From a virus: a DNA stretch of 41,435 bases. A model generated the notes under the pieces. That model was not told the DNA's origin and did not search any database. It saw nothing but the letters and a program-made list of their open reading frames with translations. Shown here one piece after another: positions 1 through 7,925 of the stretch (positions are counted from its first letter, which is position 1; every line of letters starts with the position of its first letter). Position numbers and translations under genes: made by a program. Location of the stretch: positions 1 through 41,435 of the IMG/VR virus record IMGVR_UViG_3300032116_000474, one strand, 5' to 3'.

Positions 1-1
1 A

Positions 2-769
2 AAGACAACCGCAATCGGCACAGTTGTAATCAACAACCAGGGAACAACCCTTACATACTATGTACAGGGAACTGCTGGTAAGATTAATACTCTTACAGTA
101 TCTGCCCCTGCTTCAGGTGCTGCTGGTACAAAGCAGGACATTACAGTAACTGCAACAGATACATTTGGTAACAAGGTATCAGGTAAGTCAATTACTGCAA
201 CAGTCTTTGCTGCTACAGCAACACTAGACACAGCAACAGCAACAACTGGTGCTACACTTTCAGACTTTGGAGTTGCAAAGTTTGTTGCAACACTTCCAGC
301 AACTGGAACACGATCACTAATCACATTTGCTCCAACTACCGCTGCAGATGCAACAACTGCTGATGTAGTTGGTTTGCCTGCTCGTGCACTAGCACCATTT
401 GCAGAAATCGCAGTTCGTGATCTAGTATCAGAACTTGCTGCTGAAAAGGCTGCAAAAGATGCAGCACTTGCTGCTAAGGCTGTGGCTGATGCTGCAGTTC
501 TAAAGGCTGCTGCAGATGCAGTTGCTGCTAAGTCTGCTTCAGATGCTGCTCTTGCAGCAGAGAAGGCTGCTTCTGCAACCGCTCTTGCTAAAGCACTTGC
601 TGATGCAAAGGTAGCATCAGATGCTGCTCTTGCTGCTAAGGATGCACAGATTGCTAAGTTAACAGCAGATAACGCTGCTGCACTTGCTTCTTTGAAGAAG
701 TCATTCAATGCACTTGCTACAAAGTGGAACAAGAAGAATCCAAAGGCTAAGGTTACTTTAGTTAAGTAA
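2..769 (+). CDS. Ig-like/coiled-coil surface or tail protein, C-terminal part
   Basis: The frame is open at the left edge, so only the C-terminal 255 residues are visible. The first ~120 residues are Thr/Ala/Gly/Val-rich and beta-like (for example TVTATDTFGNKVSG), as in bacterial Ig-like (Big) domains. Residues ~125-230 are Ala/Lys/Asp-rich heptad-like repeats (AAKSASDAALAAEKAA), a long coiled coil. The end is basic (KNPKAKVTLVK). This layout suits a phage fibre or an actinobacterial surface protein; which one cannot be decided here. A strong terminator follows directly, so this is the last gene of its transcript. Confidence 0.8.
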   Translation, partial: KTTAIGTVVINNQGTTLTYYVQGTAGKINTLTVSAPASGAAGTKQDITVTATDTFGNKVSGKSITATVFAATATLDTATATTGATLSDFGVAKFVATLPATGTRSLITFAPTTAADATTADVVGLPARALAPFAEIAVRDLVSELAAEKAAKDAALAAKAVADAAVLKAAADAVAAKSASDAALAAEKAASATALAKALADAKVASDAALAAKDAQIAKLTADNAAALASLKKSFNALATKWNKKNPKAKVTLVK

Positions 770-784
770 TTAGTCCAACACTAA

Positions 785-816
785 AGGGGTTATCAATTGC
801 GATAGCCCCTTTTTTG
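785..816 (+). terminator. Rho-independent terminator
   Basis: AGGGGTTATC and GATAGCCCCT form a stem (one G-T pair) around a six-base loop, followed by a run of T. It lies 16 bp after the stop of the Ig-like protein and before the next promoter. Confidence 0.9.
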
Positions 817-826
817 TGCAATAAAA

Positions 827-835
827 TGGTATAAT
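827..835 (+). promoter_or_regulatory. Extended -10 promoter (TGGTATAAT)
   Basis: TGG precedes a perfect TATAAT, the extended -10 form that recurs through the window. No convincing -35 box is seen. It drives the PA14 protein with a leader of about 33 nt carrying an AGGGGG ribosome binding site. Confidence 0.8.
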
Positions 836-874
836 CATCCTAACAGACATCATGTCTGCAAGGGGGAAAGGCAA

Positions 875-2944
875 ATAAAACGCTTAACAAGAATAGTGAC
901 AGCCACTTTATTGGCCTTTGGATGGCTTCTAATAGCCCCTACAGAGGCCAATCCTAACGACCCCATATCAGTTGCTGCTCAAGAAATACAAGACCTTAAA
1001 GATAGCGTAGATGACCTGGGGTACAAAGATCAGTTTAACAGTCTTATTGATATAGCAGAAAATAAATATGACTCTGCCGTTGATGCTAAACAGGATAGGG
1101 ACGATGCTTTTGCTGCACATACCAGTGCTGTCTCTGCAGAAGCCACGGCACTTGAAGAAAAAACCTTAGCCCAATCAGTAGTAGATGGACAAACCGTTAC
1201 AGTGGCTACAGCCCTAACTAATAAGAATAACGCTCAAGATGCCCTTGATATAGCAAATATAAATCTATCTACAGCACAAACATCTATACAAGGCGGAGTA
1301 GGACTTGAATATACTGTTTATCATCTATTAAGAAATGGTAGCGTAGCGATACCTGGATCTGTTATATGTACTGGCACATGGAATTCAAGTTCAATGAATC
1401 TTCCAGTTTGCGGATACTATGAAAATATTATTGTTAAGTTTACTGGAGTAATTACGGTTCCTTCATACTGGACCTCTACATATTTTGCAGGATACACAGA
1501 TGATGGATTTAGAATGTATGTTAACGGAAACCTTGCTGTTAATAACTGGGTAGAACAAGGAACAACATGGAGTCCCTATTCTCCAGTATATGATGTAAGC
1601 CAAGACAAGACTTTAGATGTAGAAATATGGTGGTATAACGGTGGAGGCCCAGGATCCTATCATCTTGGGTGGGCAATTCCTGGAGGCTGGACTGGAGCAG
1701 GCTGTGATTATACTGGTGGATGGGGGGTAGGATTTAGTTGTAATCTTAATACATTCTCTCATGGAACTCAGGCAACCCAAGAACAAATTAATGCATATAA
1801 TTCTGCATTAGTAACACAACAATCAGCACAGGCAGTATACAATGATAAACTAAGTATTTATAATCAAGCAGTTTTAACACTGAACACATACAACCAAACC
1901 TTGACAACTAAAACTAACAACTATAATACTGCCGTAACAAACACAGCAACTGCACTACAGAACAAAGAAAATGCAGAAGATGAATATGATCAGTCAATAA
2001 TTGATCTTAATAGTGCCATTGAAGATGCATGGGACTATTATTACGAGCAAGCACAAAGAGAACTTAATGCTGCTATTGCTCAAGCAGCAGCCAATGCTGC
2101 AGCCAATCAGCCTACCCCAGAGCCAACACCAGAACCAACAGAAGAACCCACACCAGAGCCTAGTCCAGAACCTTCTACAGAACCAACTGAAGAACCAACA
2201 GAAGAACCCACACCAGAGCCTTCTCCAGAGCCTACAGTGGATCCTACAGAGGAACCTACACCTGAACCTACCCCAGATGTTACACCAGAACCAGAGCCAA
2301 CTGATGAGCCAGTTGTAGACCCAACTGAAGAGCCTACGCCAGAACCATCACCAGAGCCTGGACCAGAACCAGAGCCAGAAGAGAACCCTTGGACTGAGCC
2401 AGATGTAGAAATTGAAGATGAAGTTTTAGCAGCACTTGTTCCTGAGCAGGGAACAGGAACTACAGAAGATTTATCTGGAGTTATTGCTAACCTTACAAGC
2501 AAAGATAATAAGTTAGTTACTCTTTCCCCTGAACAAATCACGGCAGTTAGTCAAACCCTTAGAGCATTGACTCAAGAAGCAAAGCAAGAGGTTGCAGAAG
2601 ACCTTGGTATCAAGGCTTCAGAAGTTGCACAAATTGCTGAGCAGATGAAGTCTAACCCAGCACTTGCAGAAGCATTCGTTGAGTTCACGGACAGATCAGA
2701 ATCTGCAGGGGATACACCAATGCCCTTTACATTAGCAGATGCAGTAACAGAAGTACAAACAGAAGCATTCTTAGCAGACCCACTTGGAGCAGTCTTTGAA
2801 GTGGATGTTACAGAACTCCTATCCAATTTTTCTGAGTTGGGTATGGACATGACAGACGATCAGAGAGAAAAGGCCCAGGAAGTCATTATCCCAGTAATCA
2901 TTGTTTCACAGATTGCAAATGTAATGATTGGGATGAGGAGGTAA
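875..2944 (+). CDS. Secreted PA14-domain protein with Pro-Glu-Thr stalk
   Basis: The likely start is a non-canonical ATA at 875, seven bases after AGGGGG (862-867). It gives an N-terminus MKRLTRIVTATLLAFGWLL, a normal signal peptide. The only canonical start, GTG 896, lies far from any ribosome binding site and removes the basic n-region. Order of parts, numbered from GTG 896: coiled coil to ~130; a PA14-like beta domain ~135-290 with DDGFRMYVNG near 202-211, a glycan-binding fold; second coiled coil; TEPTPEP-type repeats ~405-498; acidic/Gln-rich helical tail ending in a hydrophobic helix (VIIPVIIVSQIANVMIGM). Probably a virion or cell-surface adhesin. It is followed 2 bp later by two small membrane proteins, suggesting one operon. 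Confidence 0.85.
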   Translation: MKRLTRIVTATLLAFGWLLIAPTEANPNDPISVAAQEIQDLKDSVDDLGYKDQFNSLIDIAENKYDSAVDAKQDRDDAFAAHTSAVSAEATALEEKTLAQSVVDGQTVTVATALTNKNNAQDALDIANINLSTAQTSIQGGVGLEYTVYHLLRNGSVAIPGSVICTGTWNSSSMNLPVCGYYENIIVKFTGVITVPSYWTSTYFAGYTDDGFRMYVNGNLAVNNWVEQGTTWSPYSPVYDVSQDKTLDVEIWWYNGGGPGSYHLGWAIPGGWTGAGCDYTGGWGVGFSCNLNTFSHGTQATQEQINAYNSALVTQQSAQAVYNDKLSIYNQAVLTLNTYNQTLTTKTNNYNTAVTNTATALQNKENAEDEYDQSIIDLNSAIEDAWDYYYEQAQRELNAAIAQAAANAAANQPTPEPTPEPTEEPTPEPSPEPSTEPTEEPTEEPTPEPSPEPTVDPTEEPTPEPTPDVTPEPEPTDEPVVDPTEEPTPEPSPEPGPEPEPEENPWTEPDVEIEDEVLAALVPEQGTGTTEDLSGVIANLTSKDNKLVTLSPEQITAVSQTLRALTQEAKQEVAEDLGIKASEVAQIAEQMKSNPALAEAFVEFTDRSESAGDTPMPFTLADAVTEVQTEAFLADPLGAVFEVDVTELLSNFSELGMDMTDDQREKAQEVIIPVIIVSQIANVMIGMRR

Positions 2945-2946
2945 AA

Positions 2947-3153
2947 ATGAAAATAGTAACAAAGGTTGTGAAAGGATTCTTCACATGGCTTAAAGATGCA
3001 GGGGTGGAAGTAATTGCTCAAGCATTTACCCTCCTTGGATTCTTTATCGCATGGTTAACATTAACAGGATCAGCCAGAGATATTGTAGGTATTGCAGTTC
3101 TTGCAACAACAATAATTTGGCTAATTACAATACCAATAAGAAAGGAGAAATAA
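2947..3153 (+). CDS. Small membrane protein, holin-like
   Basis: 68 residues. After a basic amphipathic start there are two hydrophobic segments, ~24-41 (AFTLLGFFIAWLTLTG) and ~45-63 (DIVGIAVLATTIIWLITI), ending in RKEK. GAGGAGG precedes ATG at good spacing and the gene starts 2 bp after the PA14 gene. Size, topology and coupling to another membrane gene suit a holin or a membrane anchor. I do not recognise a family. Confidence 0.75.
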   Translation: MKIVTKVVKGFFTWLKDAGVEVIAQAFTLLGFFIAWLTLTGSARDIVGIAVLATTIIWLITIPIRKEK

Positions 3154-3154
3154 A

Positions 3155-3439
3155 ATGGCAACTAAAAAAATAGTAGAAGCCCCTAAACGAGAGACCCCTC
3201 AAAAGGCAGTGGGTAATATTCTTATGAGAATTGTAGCGGTATTTGCAGCATCAGGACTATCAGTCTTGGGAGCAGGAGCCGTAGTAGGAATTGACACAGT
3301 TCAGGCAGTTATGCTTGCAGGACTCTTAGGCGTAGCCACAGTTATTGAAAGACTGGCAAGGGCTTTTTTGGACGATGGAAGGCTATCATTAGCAGAAATA
3401 AATGATGCCTTTAAGTCTGTAGACAAAAAGGCTAATTAG
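3155..3439 (+). CDS. Small membrane protein, holin-like
   Basis: 94 residues: a Lys-rich N-terminus, transmembrane helix ~26-46 (IVAVFAASGLSVLGAGAVVG), second hydrophobic stretch ~50-68, then a charged helix ending DKKAN. It begins one base after the previous stop, with AAGGAG as ribosome binding site. The ATKKIVEAPKR start and two-helix layout resemble phage holins of actinobacteria. The pair with the previous gene could be holin plus antiholin. Function is inferred. Confidence 0.75.
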   Translation: MATKKIVEAPKRETPQKAVGNILMRIVAVFAASGLSVLGAGAVVGIDTVQAVMLAGLLGVATVIERLARAFLDDGRLSLAEINDAFKSVDKKAN

Positions 3440-3455
3440 TCATTATTAACCTTGC

Positions 3456-3485
3456 TTGACAGCCCCTTCAGGTTGATGCTATACT
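3456..3485 (+). promoter_or_regulatory. Promoter TTGACA-N18-TATACT
   Basis: TTGACA at 3456-3461 and TATACT at 3480-3485, with TGC in front of the -10 box. The expected start of transcription is near 3492, upstream of the GGAGGGG ribosome binding site at 3501. This fixes ATG 3515 as the start of the next gene. Confidence 0.85.
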
Positions 3486-3514
3486 TGACTATACCTATCT
3501 GGAGGGGCTTTCGC

Positions 3515-4039
3515 ATGACCGTTATTGCTGTTTTAAAACATGAAGACAAAGTTTATATGGCTGGAGATCGTGGTGCATCAGATGATGGAACTATTCTAGC
3601 ACTTGAAGCACCAAAAGTTTGGAAGACTGGTCCCTACCTAATTGGGTATGCGGGATCAATGGACGGAGAAAGAATTCGTCATAACTTTAAACCGACTGCT
3701 CCTACTCTTAAAGATACAGATAGATTTATGCATACAAAGTTTATTAAAGAACTGCGTGAATTTTACAATGAGTTCTGGGTTGACACATCTAAAGAAGGAG
3801 ACCTTGGATTAATTATTGCAGTTCGTGGAAATATCTATGAACACAGTTCTGGAGATATGTCTTTATCTAAGTACATGCTTCCATATCTGGCTATGGGATC
3901 TGGGTCAGAGTATGCATATGGGGTTTTATATGCAACAGACAAACAAAAAAATGCAAGGAACAGAGTAGTCCAAGCAGTAAATGCTGCAATTAAATTTAAC
4001 CCGTCATGCATGGGCCCAGTAGATGTTGTGAGTTTGTAA
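3515..4039 (+). CDS. HslV/proteasome-like Ntn hydrolase
   Basis: 174 residues starting MTVIAV; removal of Met would expose Thr2 as N-terminal nucleophile, as in HslV and proteasome beta subunits. Further family landmarks in order: AGDRGAS (Asp of the active site, ~residue 18), PKVWKTG (the Lys, ~33), LIGYAGS, and LAMGSGSEYAYGVLYA near 130, matching the IGSG motif of HslV. A longer reading from TTG 3452 would start inside the promoter and is rejected. Family knowledge: threonine peptidase working with a ring ATPase; no such ATPase is seen nearby. It could be self-compartmentalised, act on host proteins, or be a non-proteolytic relative. Confidence 0.8.
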   Translation: MTVIAVLKHEDKVYMAGDRGASDDGTILALEAPKVWKTGPYLIGYAGSMDGERIRHNFKPTAPTLKDTDRFMHTKFIKELREFYNEFWVDTSKEGDLGLIIAVRGNIYEHSSGDMSLSKYMLPYLAMGSGSEYAYGVLYATDKQKNARNRVVQAVNAAIKFNPSCMGPVDVVSL

Positions 4040-4891
4040 TTGAAAATAAATTATAATAACGCTGCTCCAGTTGATTCTAAATTTTATCTTCACCCAGAAA
4101 CATCTTATGAAATTGAGCCTTCAACATTATATTTTAAAAAAAATAAAACTTACTATCTAACATACGCAGAAGAACATGATCAAAAATTAGAAATAGATCC
4201 AAGAGTAGAATATAAACTAAATAATTTTGCACATAGGTGTGATGATTTTGCTGAAATTGACAAAGACAAAACAAATATTCTATTTGCTGGATGCTCAGCA
4301 ACTTTTGGACATTCTTTGCCAGAAAAATATATTTGGACCAAAAAACTTTATAAAGCCTTGCCGTTTGAAAATAAAGGTCCTTTTCAATCAATAGGAATTC
4401 CTGGAGCAGGAATCGAAAAAATAGTCTCAAACATATTAAAATATTGCCACAAGTTTGGCAACCCAGATTATATATTTATTGCTCACGCAGATTTTTCTCG
4501 TGAAGTTGTTTATTTATCAGAAACAGATCAGTTTATAAATAAAATACATTTAGACTACGAGACTTATTCTTTAGAAGATAACAAAGATTTTTACCTAATG
4601 TTTAGGTTTCAGTTATTATATAGGTTGTTAGAAATTTATTGTGATTCTCACAACATAAAATTACTTTCATATTCTTGGGACTCTATTACTCTTGATAGAG
4701 TAAAGCCAATATTTCCAATAACATTTATTGACCAAAATAAAACCTTAGAACAGCATGCAAAATTATTTGATTATGATAGTGTAGATAGTCAAGACAAAGA
4801 CTTCCTTGTTTCTGGAAGGGATGGACACCATCCAGGAATAATCCATCACGACATGGTATTTAATTTATTTTTATCTTCATTAAAAAGTTGA
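4040..4891 (+). CDS. SGNH-like hydrolase/acyltransferase, paralog 1
   Basis: 283 residues, TTG start directly after the previous stop, no ribosome binding site, so probably translationally coupled. LFAGCSATFG (Ser86) resembles block I of SGNH/GDSL enzymes with GCS for GDS; GIPGAGIEKIV gives the Gly block; DGHHPG (Asp261, His264) is the block V Asp-His pair. SGNH proteins next to glycan genes typically add or remove acetyl groups on sugars. Two paralogs lie at 6021 and 6997. Catalytic role is inferred; substrate unknown. Confidence 0.75.
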   Translation: MKINYNNAAPVDSKFYLHPETSYEIEPSTLYFKKNKTYYLTYAEEHDQKLEIDPRVEYKLNNFAHRCDDFAEIDKDKTNILFAGCSATFGHSLPEKYIWTKKLYKALPFENKGPFQSIGIPGAGIEKIVSNILKYCHKFGNPDYIFIAHADFSREVVYLSETDQFINKIHLDYETYSLEDNKDFYLMFRFQLLYRLLEIYCDSHNIKLLSYSWDSITLDRVKPIFPITFIDQNKTLEQHAKLFDYDSVDSQDKDFLVSGRDGHHPGIIHHDMVFNLFLSSLKS

Positions 4892-4916
4892 CAAATTACC
4901 ACACATAGGATACACT
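4888..4916 (+). promoter_or_regulatory. Promoter TTGACA-N17-TACACT, leaderless
   Basis: TTGACA overlaps the stop of the SGNH gene; TACACT at 4911-4916 ends exactly six bases before ATG 4923, so the start codon coincides with the predicted +1. Confidence 0.8.
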
Positions 4917-4922
4917 TATATC

Positions 4923-5105
4923 ATGATAACAGAAGAAGATGGCCCAGAGTTTCAGATCTGGCTTGAAAATGGAATTGAGCGGGGATGGGTAACAGAACCG
5001 TTCTGTAATACTCATGATGGAGATCCATACATGAGTGAAGAAGAGCAGCAAGAATGGGAAGAGGGCGGAGACCCTTGCCAAGTAGTTTTAAAAATAAAAG
5101 AATAA
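4923..5105 (+). CDS. Small acidic protein, function unknown
   Basis: 60 residues, strongly acidic (Glu/Asp-rich, MSEEEQQEWEEGG), with two Cys and aromatic residues. No ribosome binding site; ATG sits at the predicted transcription start. I do not recognise the family. The long acidic run could mimic nucleic acid, but that is speculation. Confidence 0.75.
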   Translation: MITEEDGPEFQIWLENGIERGWVTEPFCNTHDGDPYMSEEEQQEWEEGGDPCQVVLKIKE

Positions 5106-5129
5106 ATCAACCAACAGAAAAGGAATAAA

Positions 5130-5921
5130 ATGAAAAAGATCGTAGCACTAGTAGCAGTATTGTTTTCAGTAGTAATGCCTATTCAGGCACACGGGTCAGA
5201 GCAAAAGTCTTTGGTAATTATTGATTCATATTTTGATTCAAGAGTTGTTTCAGGCTTAGTATCTTGCATTACTCCAAAGAACACGGCATGTGTTTACACA
5301 GCAAAGTTACCTTTGACAACATCGCTATCTAGCGACACAAACCATGGAAACGCAATGGTAGAAGTAGCAAAGAAACAAAATGCCTCAATTTCTATTATTG
5401 CTATTTCAGCATCAGGACCAAACACCCCAGTAAATGCTGGGCATTTTATTGATTCACTACGCTGGGTAGACAATAACTCTAGTAAGGTATCAGCAGTTTC
5501 TTTTTCTAGATTTTTTAATGGACGAGCAACATGTACACCTTCATCAACCAATACAGCACAGTATGGCGGAGTCATTGGGGCAGACCAAACAATTAAATCG
5601 CTAATTGGTTCATTAAAGTCTAAGGGTATCCCAGTATTTGCATCAACTGGAAACAAATTTGGAAAAAATATTGATTATCCAGCCTGTATTCTTGATACAC
5701 AGGCCGTTAGTGTTGGAGCAATGAACAAGAGTGGTGTGTTAGTTTCTTCGTATGCGCTTGACACAAATACAGACTATCTAGCAACATCAGATGTCTACAA
5801 CTATAATTCACCAGTTCTTGGTCTTATTGCGAACACAACATCTGCTGGTACGGTAGCAGTAGCAGCAACTTTTGTTACTACTAATCAGTTAACTGGTAAA
5901 GTTATTAATGTAAAGCCTTAA
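5130..5921 (+). CDS. Secreted subtilase-like (S8) protein
   Basis: 263 residues with a clear signal peptide (MKKIVALVAVLFSVVMPIQA). Motifs in subtilase order: VIIDSYFDS (Asp32), NHGNAMVEVA (His72), FASTGNKFG (Asn175, oxyanion), TTSAGTVAVAA (Ser238, in place of the usual GTSxAxP). All four catalytic positions are in the right order and at plausible spacing, though the protein is shorter than most S8 enzymes and the Ser motif is degenerate. Ribosome binding site AAGGAA in a leader AACAGAAA that recurs before several minus-strand genes. Likely exported by the host; the target may be envelope or competing proteins. Confidence 0.7.
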   Translation: MKKIVALVAVLFSVVMPIQAHGSEQKSLVIIDSYFDSRVVSGLVSCITPKNTACVYTAKLPLTTSLSSDTNHGNAMVEVAKKQNASISIIAISASGPNTPVNAGHFIDSLRWVDNNSSKVSAVSFSRFFNGRATCTPSSTNTAQYGGVIGADQTIKSLIGSLKSKGIPVFASTGNKFGKNIDYPACILDTQAVSVGAMNKSGVLVSSYALDTNTDYLATSDVYNYNSPVLGLIANTTSAGTVAVAATFVTTNQLTGKVINVKP

Positions 5922-5928
5922 AAGGTTT

Positions 5929-6001
5929 TGGGGTGTAACTCAGATGGTAGAGTGCCGAACTGTTAATTCGGATGTCGCAGGATCGATGCCTGCCACCTCA
6001 G
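5929..6001 (+). tRNA. tRNA-Asn (GTT)
   Basis: Acceptor TGGGGTG/CACCTCA, D arm, anticodon stem CCGAA/TTCGG with loop CTGTTAA (anticodon 5962-5964), T stem GCAGG/CCTGC. The T loop ATCGATG departs from the usual TTC. CCA is not fully encoded. A leaderless promoter follows immediately. Confidence 0.92.
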
Positions 6002-6005
6002 CAAA

Positions 6006-6014
6006 TGGTATAAT
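6006..6014 (+). promoter_or_regulatory. Extended -10 promoter, leaderless
   Basis: TGG plus TATAAT (6009-6014), then six bases, then ATG 6021. Confidence 0.8.
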
Positions 6015-6020
6015 CATATT

Positions 6021-6923
6021 ATGAAAAACGAAATGGGATTGCCTATATTGGAAAGATTTTTTGTAAAAAATATATCTACAAACTTCTTAAATGAATATTC
6101 GAATACTCCAAAAATAGATCCGTCCTATGGTGAAATAAAAAAGGAAAGATTTAGTCCTTCAGATCTAAAAGAATATTCTTTGATGTCCCATTATGATAAA
6201 AATAAAATATACTATAAATTAAATAAACACGGACATAGGTGTGAAGAGTTTGAAACACTAAATAAAAATAAAACTAATATTTTATTTGCAGGATGTTCTG
6301 TAACATTTGGAGAGGCATTGCCAGAAGGCTATACATGGGATAACCATGTATACAATAAAATAAAAAAAATAAATAGCAACATTGGACCATTTCATTCTTT
6401 GGGATATCCAGGAAATGGAACAGACCATATAGTAGACAACATTATTGGATATTGTAACAATTTTGGAAATCCAAACATTATTTATGTTCTTTTACCAGAC
6501 TACGGAAGAATGAAGTATTGGGATAGCAACCTTCAATCTTTTGAGACTATCTATTCAAATAGTGAAATAGATTATTCTTTAAATCAAAAAGATTTGCACG
6601 ACTTTCTTTTGGAATGTGTCAGGTCTATCCAGAGATTAGAATATTATTGTACTATAAATAACATATCTTTATTTTTAACAAGTTGGGATGCACCAACATC
6701 ATATATTCTTTCTAAGTTAAATTTAAAATGTTTTATATCTTTGTATAATTCTGAAGAAAATCCACAACTCCTATACCCGCTAGACTATAAGACAGAAGTA
6801 GAGCCATACTCAGGGTGTGATTTTCTTTTTGATGCAGCAGATAGCCAGCATTATGGATTAATGGGGCAACTTTCTTTTGCAAAAACCATCTATGAAAAAT
6901 CAAAAGAAACTGGTGTGATATAA
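6021..6923 (+). CDS. SGNH-like hydrolase/acyltransferase, paralog 2
   Basis: 300 residues, ATG at the predicted +1. LFAGCSVTFGEALPEG (Ser93) matches block I of paralog 1 almost word for word; GYPGNGTDHIV is the Gly block; DAADSQHYG (Asp274, His277) is the terminal Asp-His pair. The preceding KLNKHGHRCEEF also parallels KLNNFAHRCDDF of paralog 1. First gene of an operon that continues through two micro-ORFs to the carbamoyltransferase. AT-rich with many AAA/ATA codons. Confidence 0.8.
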   Translation: MKNEMGLPILERFFVKNISTNFLNEYSNTPKIDPSYGEIKKERFSPSDLKEYSLMSHYDKNKIYYKLNKHGHRCEEFETLNKNKTNILFAGCSVTFGEALPEGYTWDNHVYNKIKKINSNIGPFHSLGYPGNGTDHIVDNIIGYCNNFGNPNIIYVLLPDYGRMKYWDSNLQSFETIYSNSEIDYSLNQKDLHDFLLECVRSIQRLEYYCTINNISLFLTSWDAPTSYILSKLNLKCFISLYNSEENPQLLYPLDYKTEVEPYSGCDFLFDAADSQHYGLMGQLSFAKTIYEKSKETGVI

Positions 6924-7000
6924 TGATAGCAAGGATTAAATTTTATATATGGAAAAAAAGAAATAAAAAGAAACTAAAAAGAAAGAAGTATGTCTATTGA
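6923..7000 (+). CDS. Lysine-rich micro-ORF 1 (25 aa)
   Basis: A 25-residue ORF, MIARIKFYIW then a Lys/Arg run ending KRKKYVY. It starts within the stop of paralog 2 (TAATG) and its TGA overlaps the TTG start of paralog 3, so both ends are translationally coupled. It parallels the micro-ORF at 7845 in length, basic composition, MI..IK start and aromatic [KR][KR]-[YF]-[VI]-Y end. Could be a coupling peptide, an RNA- or membrane-binding peptide, or a toxin-like peptide; function unknown. Confidence 0.6.
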   Translation: MIARIKFYIWKKRNKKKLKRKKYVY

Positions 7001-7848
7001 TAAATAATAAAGACGGTACATCACAAGTAAGTACATCATTGTTTAATGAAGATTATCCATACGGCATATCTAAAACTGGTAAAGACAGGCACTTAAGAAT
7101 TGCTCTTTCTCCAGGTTTGCGTGAATTTGTTAACGACTCAGATAACTTTAGAAATGAATTAAATAAAAATAAAATACTTTTTGCTGGGTGCTCAATTACT
7201 GCTGGTGAATCCTTAAATCATAAAGAATCCTGGGCAAAAAAACTACATACAAGAATATCTATAGACGATAGTGTTGGTGGGTACTACAATGTAGCAGCAT
7301 CTGGAATGAGTGTTACAGAGTGCATAGATCAAATTTTTAGATACTGTAGTGAATATGGAAACCCAAAGACAGTATTTTTAATGCTACCAGATCCTTGGAG
7401 AGATTTTAAGTATGCTCATGATGGCTGCATTGATAGTTTAAATACATTAATATATAGATGCTATTTTTACTTAGAGCAATATTGCTATTCAAATAACATA
7501 GAACTAATAACAACAACATGGTATAAGGATGCAACACTTATTGGAAGTGAAATGCTGCCAGAGAAAAAAGAAAAGTTTTATCCTGGAACTAAACAACTAA
7601 GGGCAGACTGGGGGGACCAACTTAATAAAAATGAGATCAACATTCTTGACGATTTGTTAAAAAATTTTAAATCATATAATATATATAGCGAAGAAAAAAT
7701 GATAGAGTCTATATATAATTATGATAAATCAAAAAATAAACAAGATAAAAAGTACTCCTTAGTTGCGTCAGATGAAATTCATCCAGGAACATCATTTCAT
7801 GATTTTTGGTCAGAATTTATGTATAGTAAATACTTGGAGACAAAATGA
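6997..7848 (+). CDS. SGNH-like hydrolase/acyltransferase, paralog 3
   Basis: 283 residues from TTG 6997, which overlaps the micro-ORF stop by four bases. LFAGCSITAGESL (Ser66) is block I; DEIHPG (Asp259, His262) is the Asp-His pair. The N-terminus is about 25 residues shorter before the Ser than in paralog 2. The start is uncertain because TTG lacks a good ribosome binding site, but the coupling supports it. Third member of a family confined to this cassette. Confidence 0.75.
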   Translation: MINNKDGTSQVSTSLFNEDYPYGISKTGKDRHLRIALSPGLREFVNDSDNFRNELNKNKILFAGCSITAGESLNHKESWAKKLHTRISIDDSVGGYYNVAASGMSVTECIDQIFRYCSEYGNPKTVFLMLPDPWRDFKYAHDGCIDSLNTLIYRCYFYLEQYCYSNNIELITTTWYKDATLIGSEMLPEKKEKFYPGTKQLRADWGDQLNKNEINILDDLLKNFKSYNIYSEEKMIESIYNYDKSKNKQDKKYSLVASDEIHPGTSFHDFWSEFMYSKYLETK

Positions 7849-7925
7849 TTAAAAAAATAAAAAAAATGATAATTATGTATAAGATTAAAAAAATGATGAA
7901 AAAGCCCAGAAAGTTTATTTATTAA
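7845..7925 (+). CDS. Lysine-rich micro-ORF 2 (26 aa)
   Basis: 26 residues, MIKKIKKMIIMYKIKKMM then KKPRKFIY, alternating Ile/Met and Lys as in a basic amphipathic helix. ATG overlaps the stop of paralog 3 (ATGA) and its TAA overlaps the carbamoyltransferase ATG (TAATG). Seamless coupling on both sides and likeness to micro-ORF 1 argue that it is translated. Confidence 0.6.
   Translation: MIKKIKKMIIMYKIKKMMKKPRKFIY

Noticed and set aside
58-732. Long minus-strand open frame (224 codons), Ala/Ser-rich
   Set aside because: It is the antisense shadow of the Ala/Thr/Lys-rich gene at 2-769, whose codon use keeps the opposite strand open.
2107-2541. Minus-strand Gly/Ser/Val repeat frame
   Set aside because: Mirror image of the Pro-Glu-Thr repeats of the PA14 protein; no start signal.
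3452-3514. TTG start 21 codons upstream for the HslV-like protein
   Set aside because: It lies inside the TTGACA/TATACT promoter, upstream of the expected transcript start, and would bury the N-terminal Thr.
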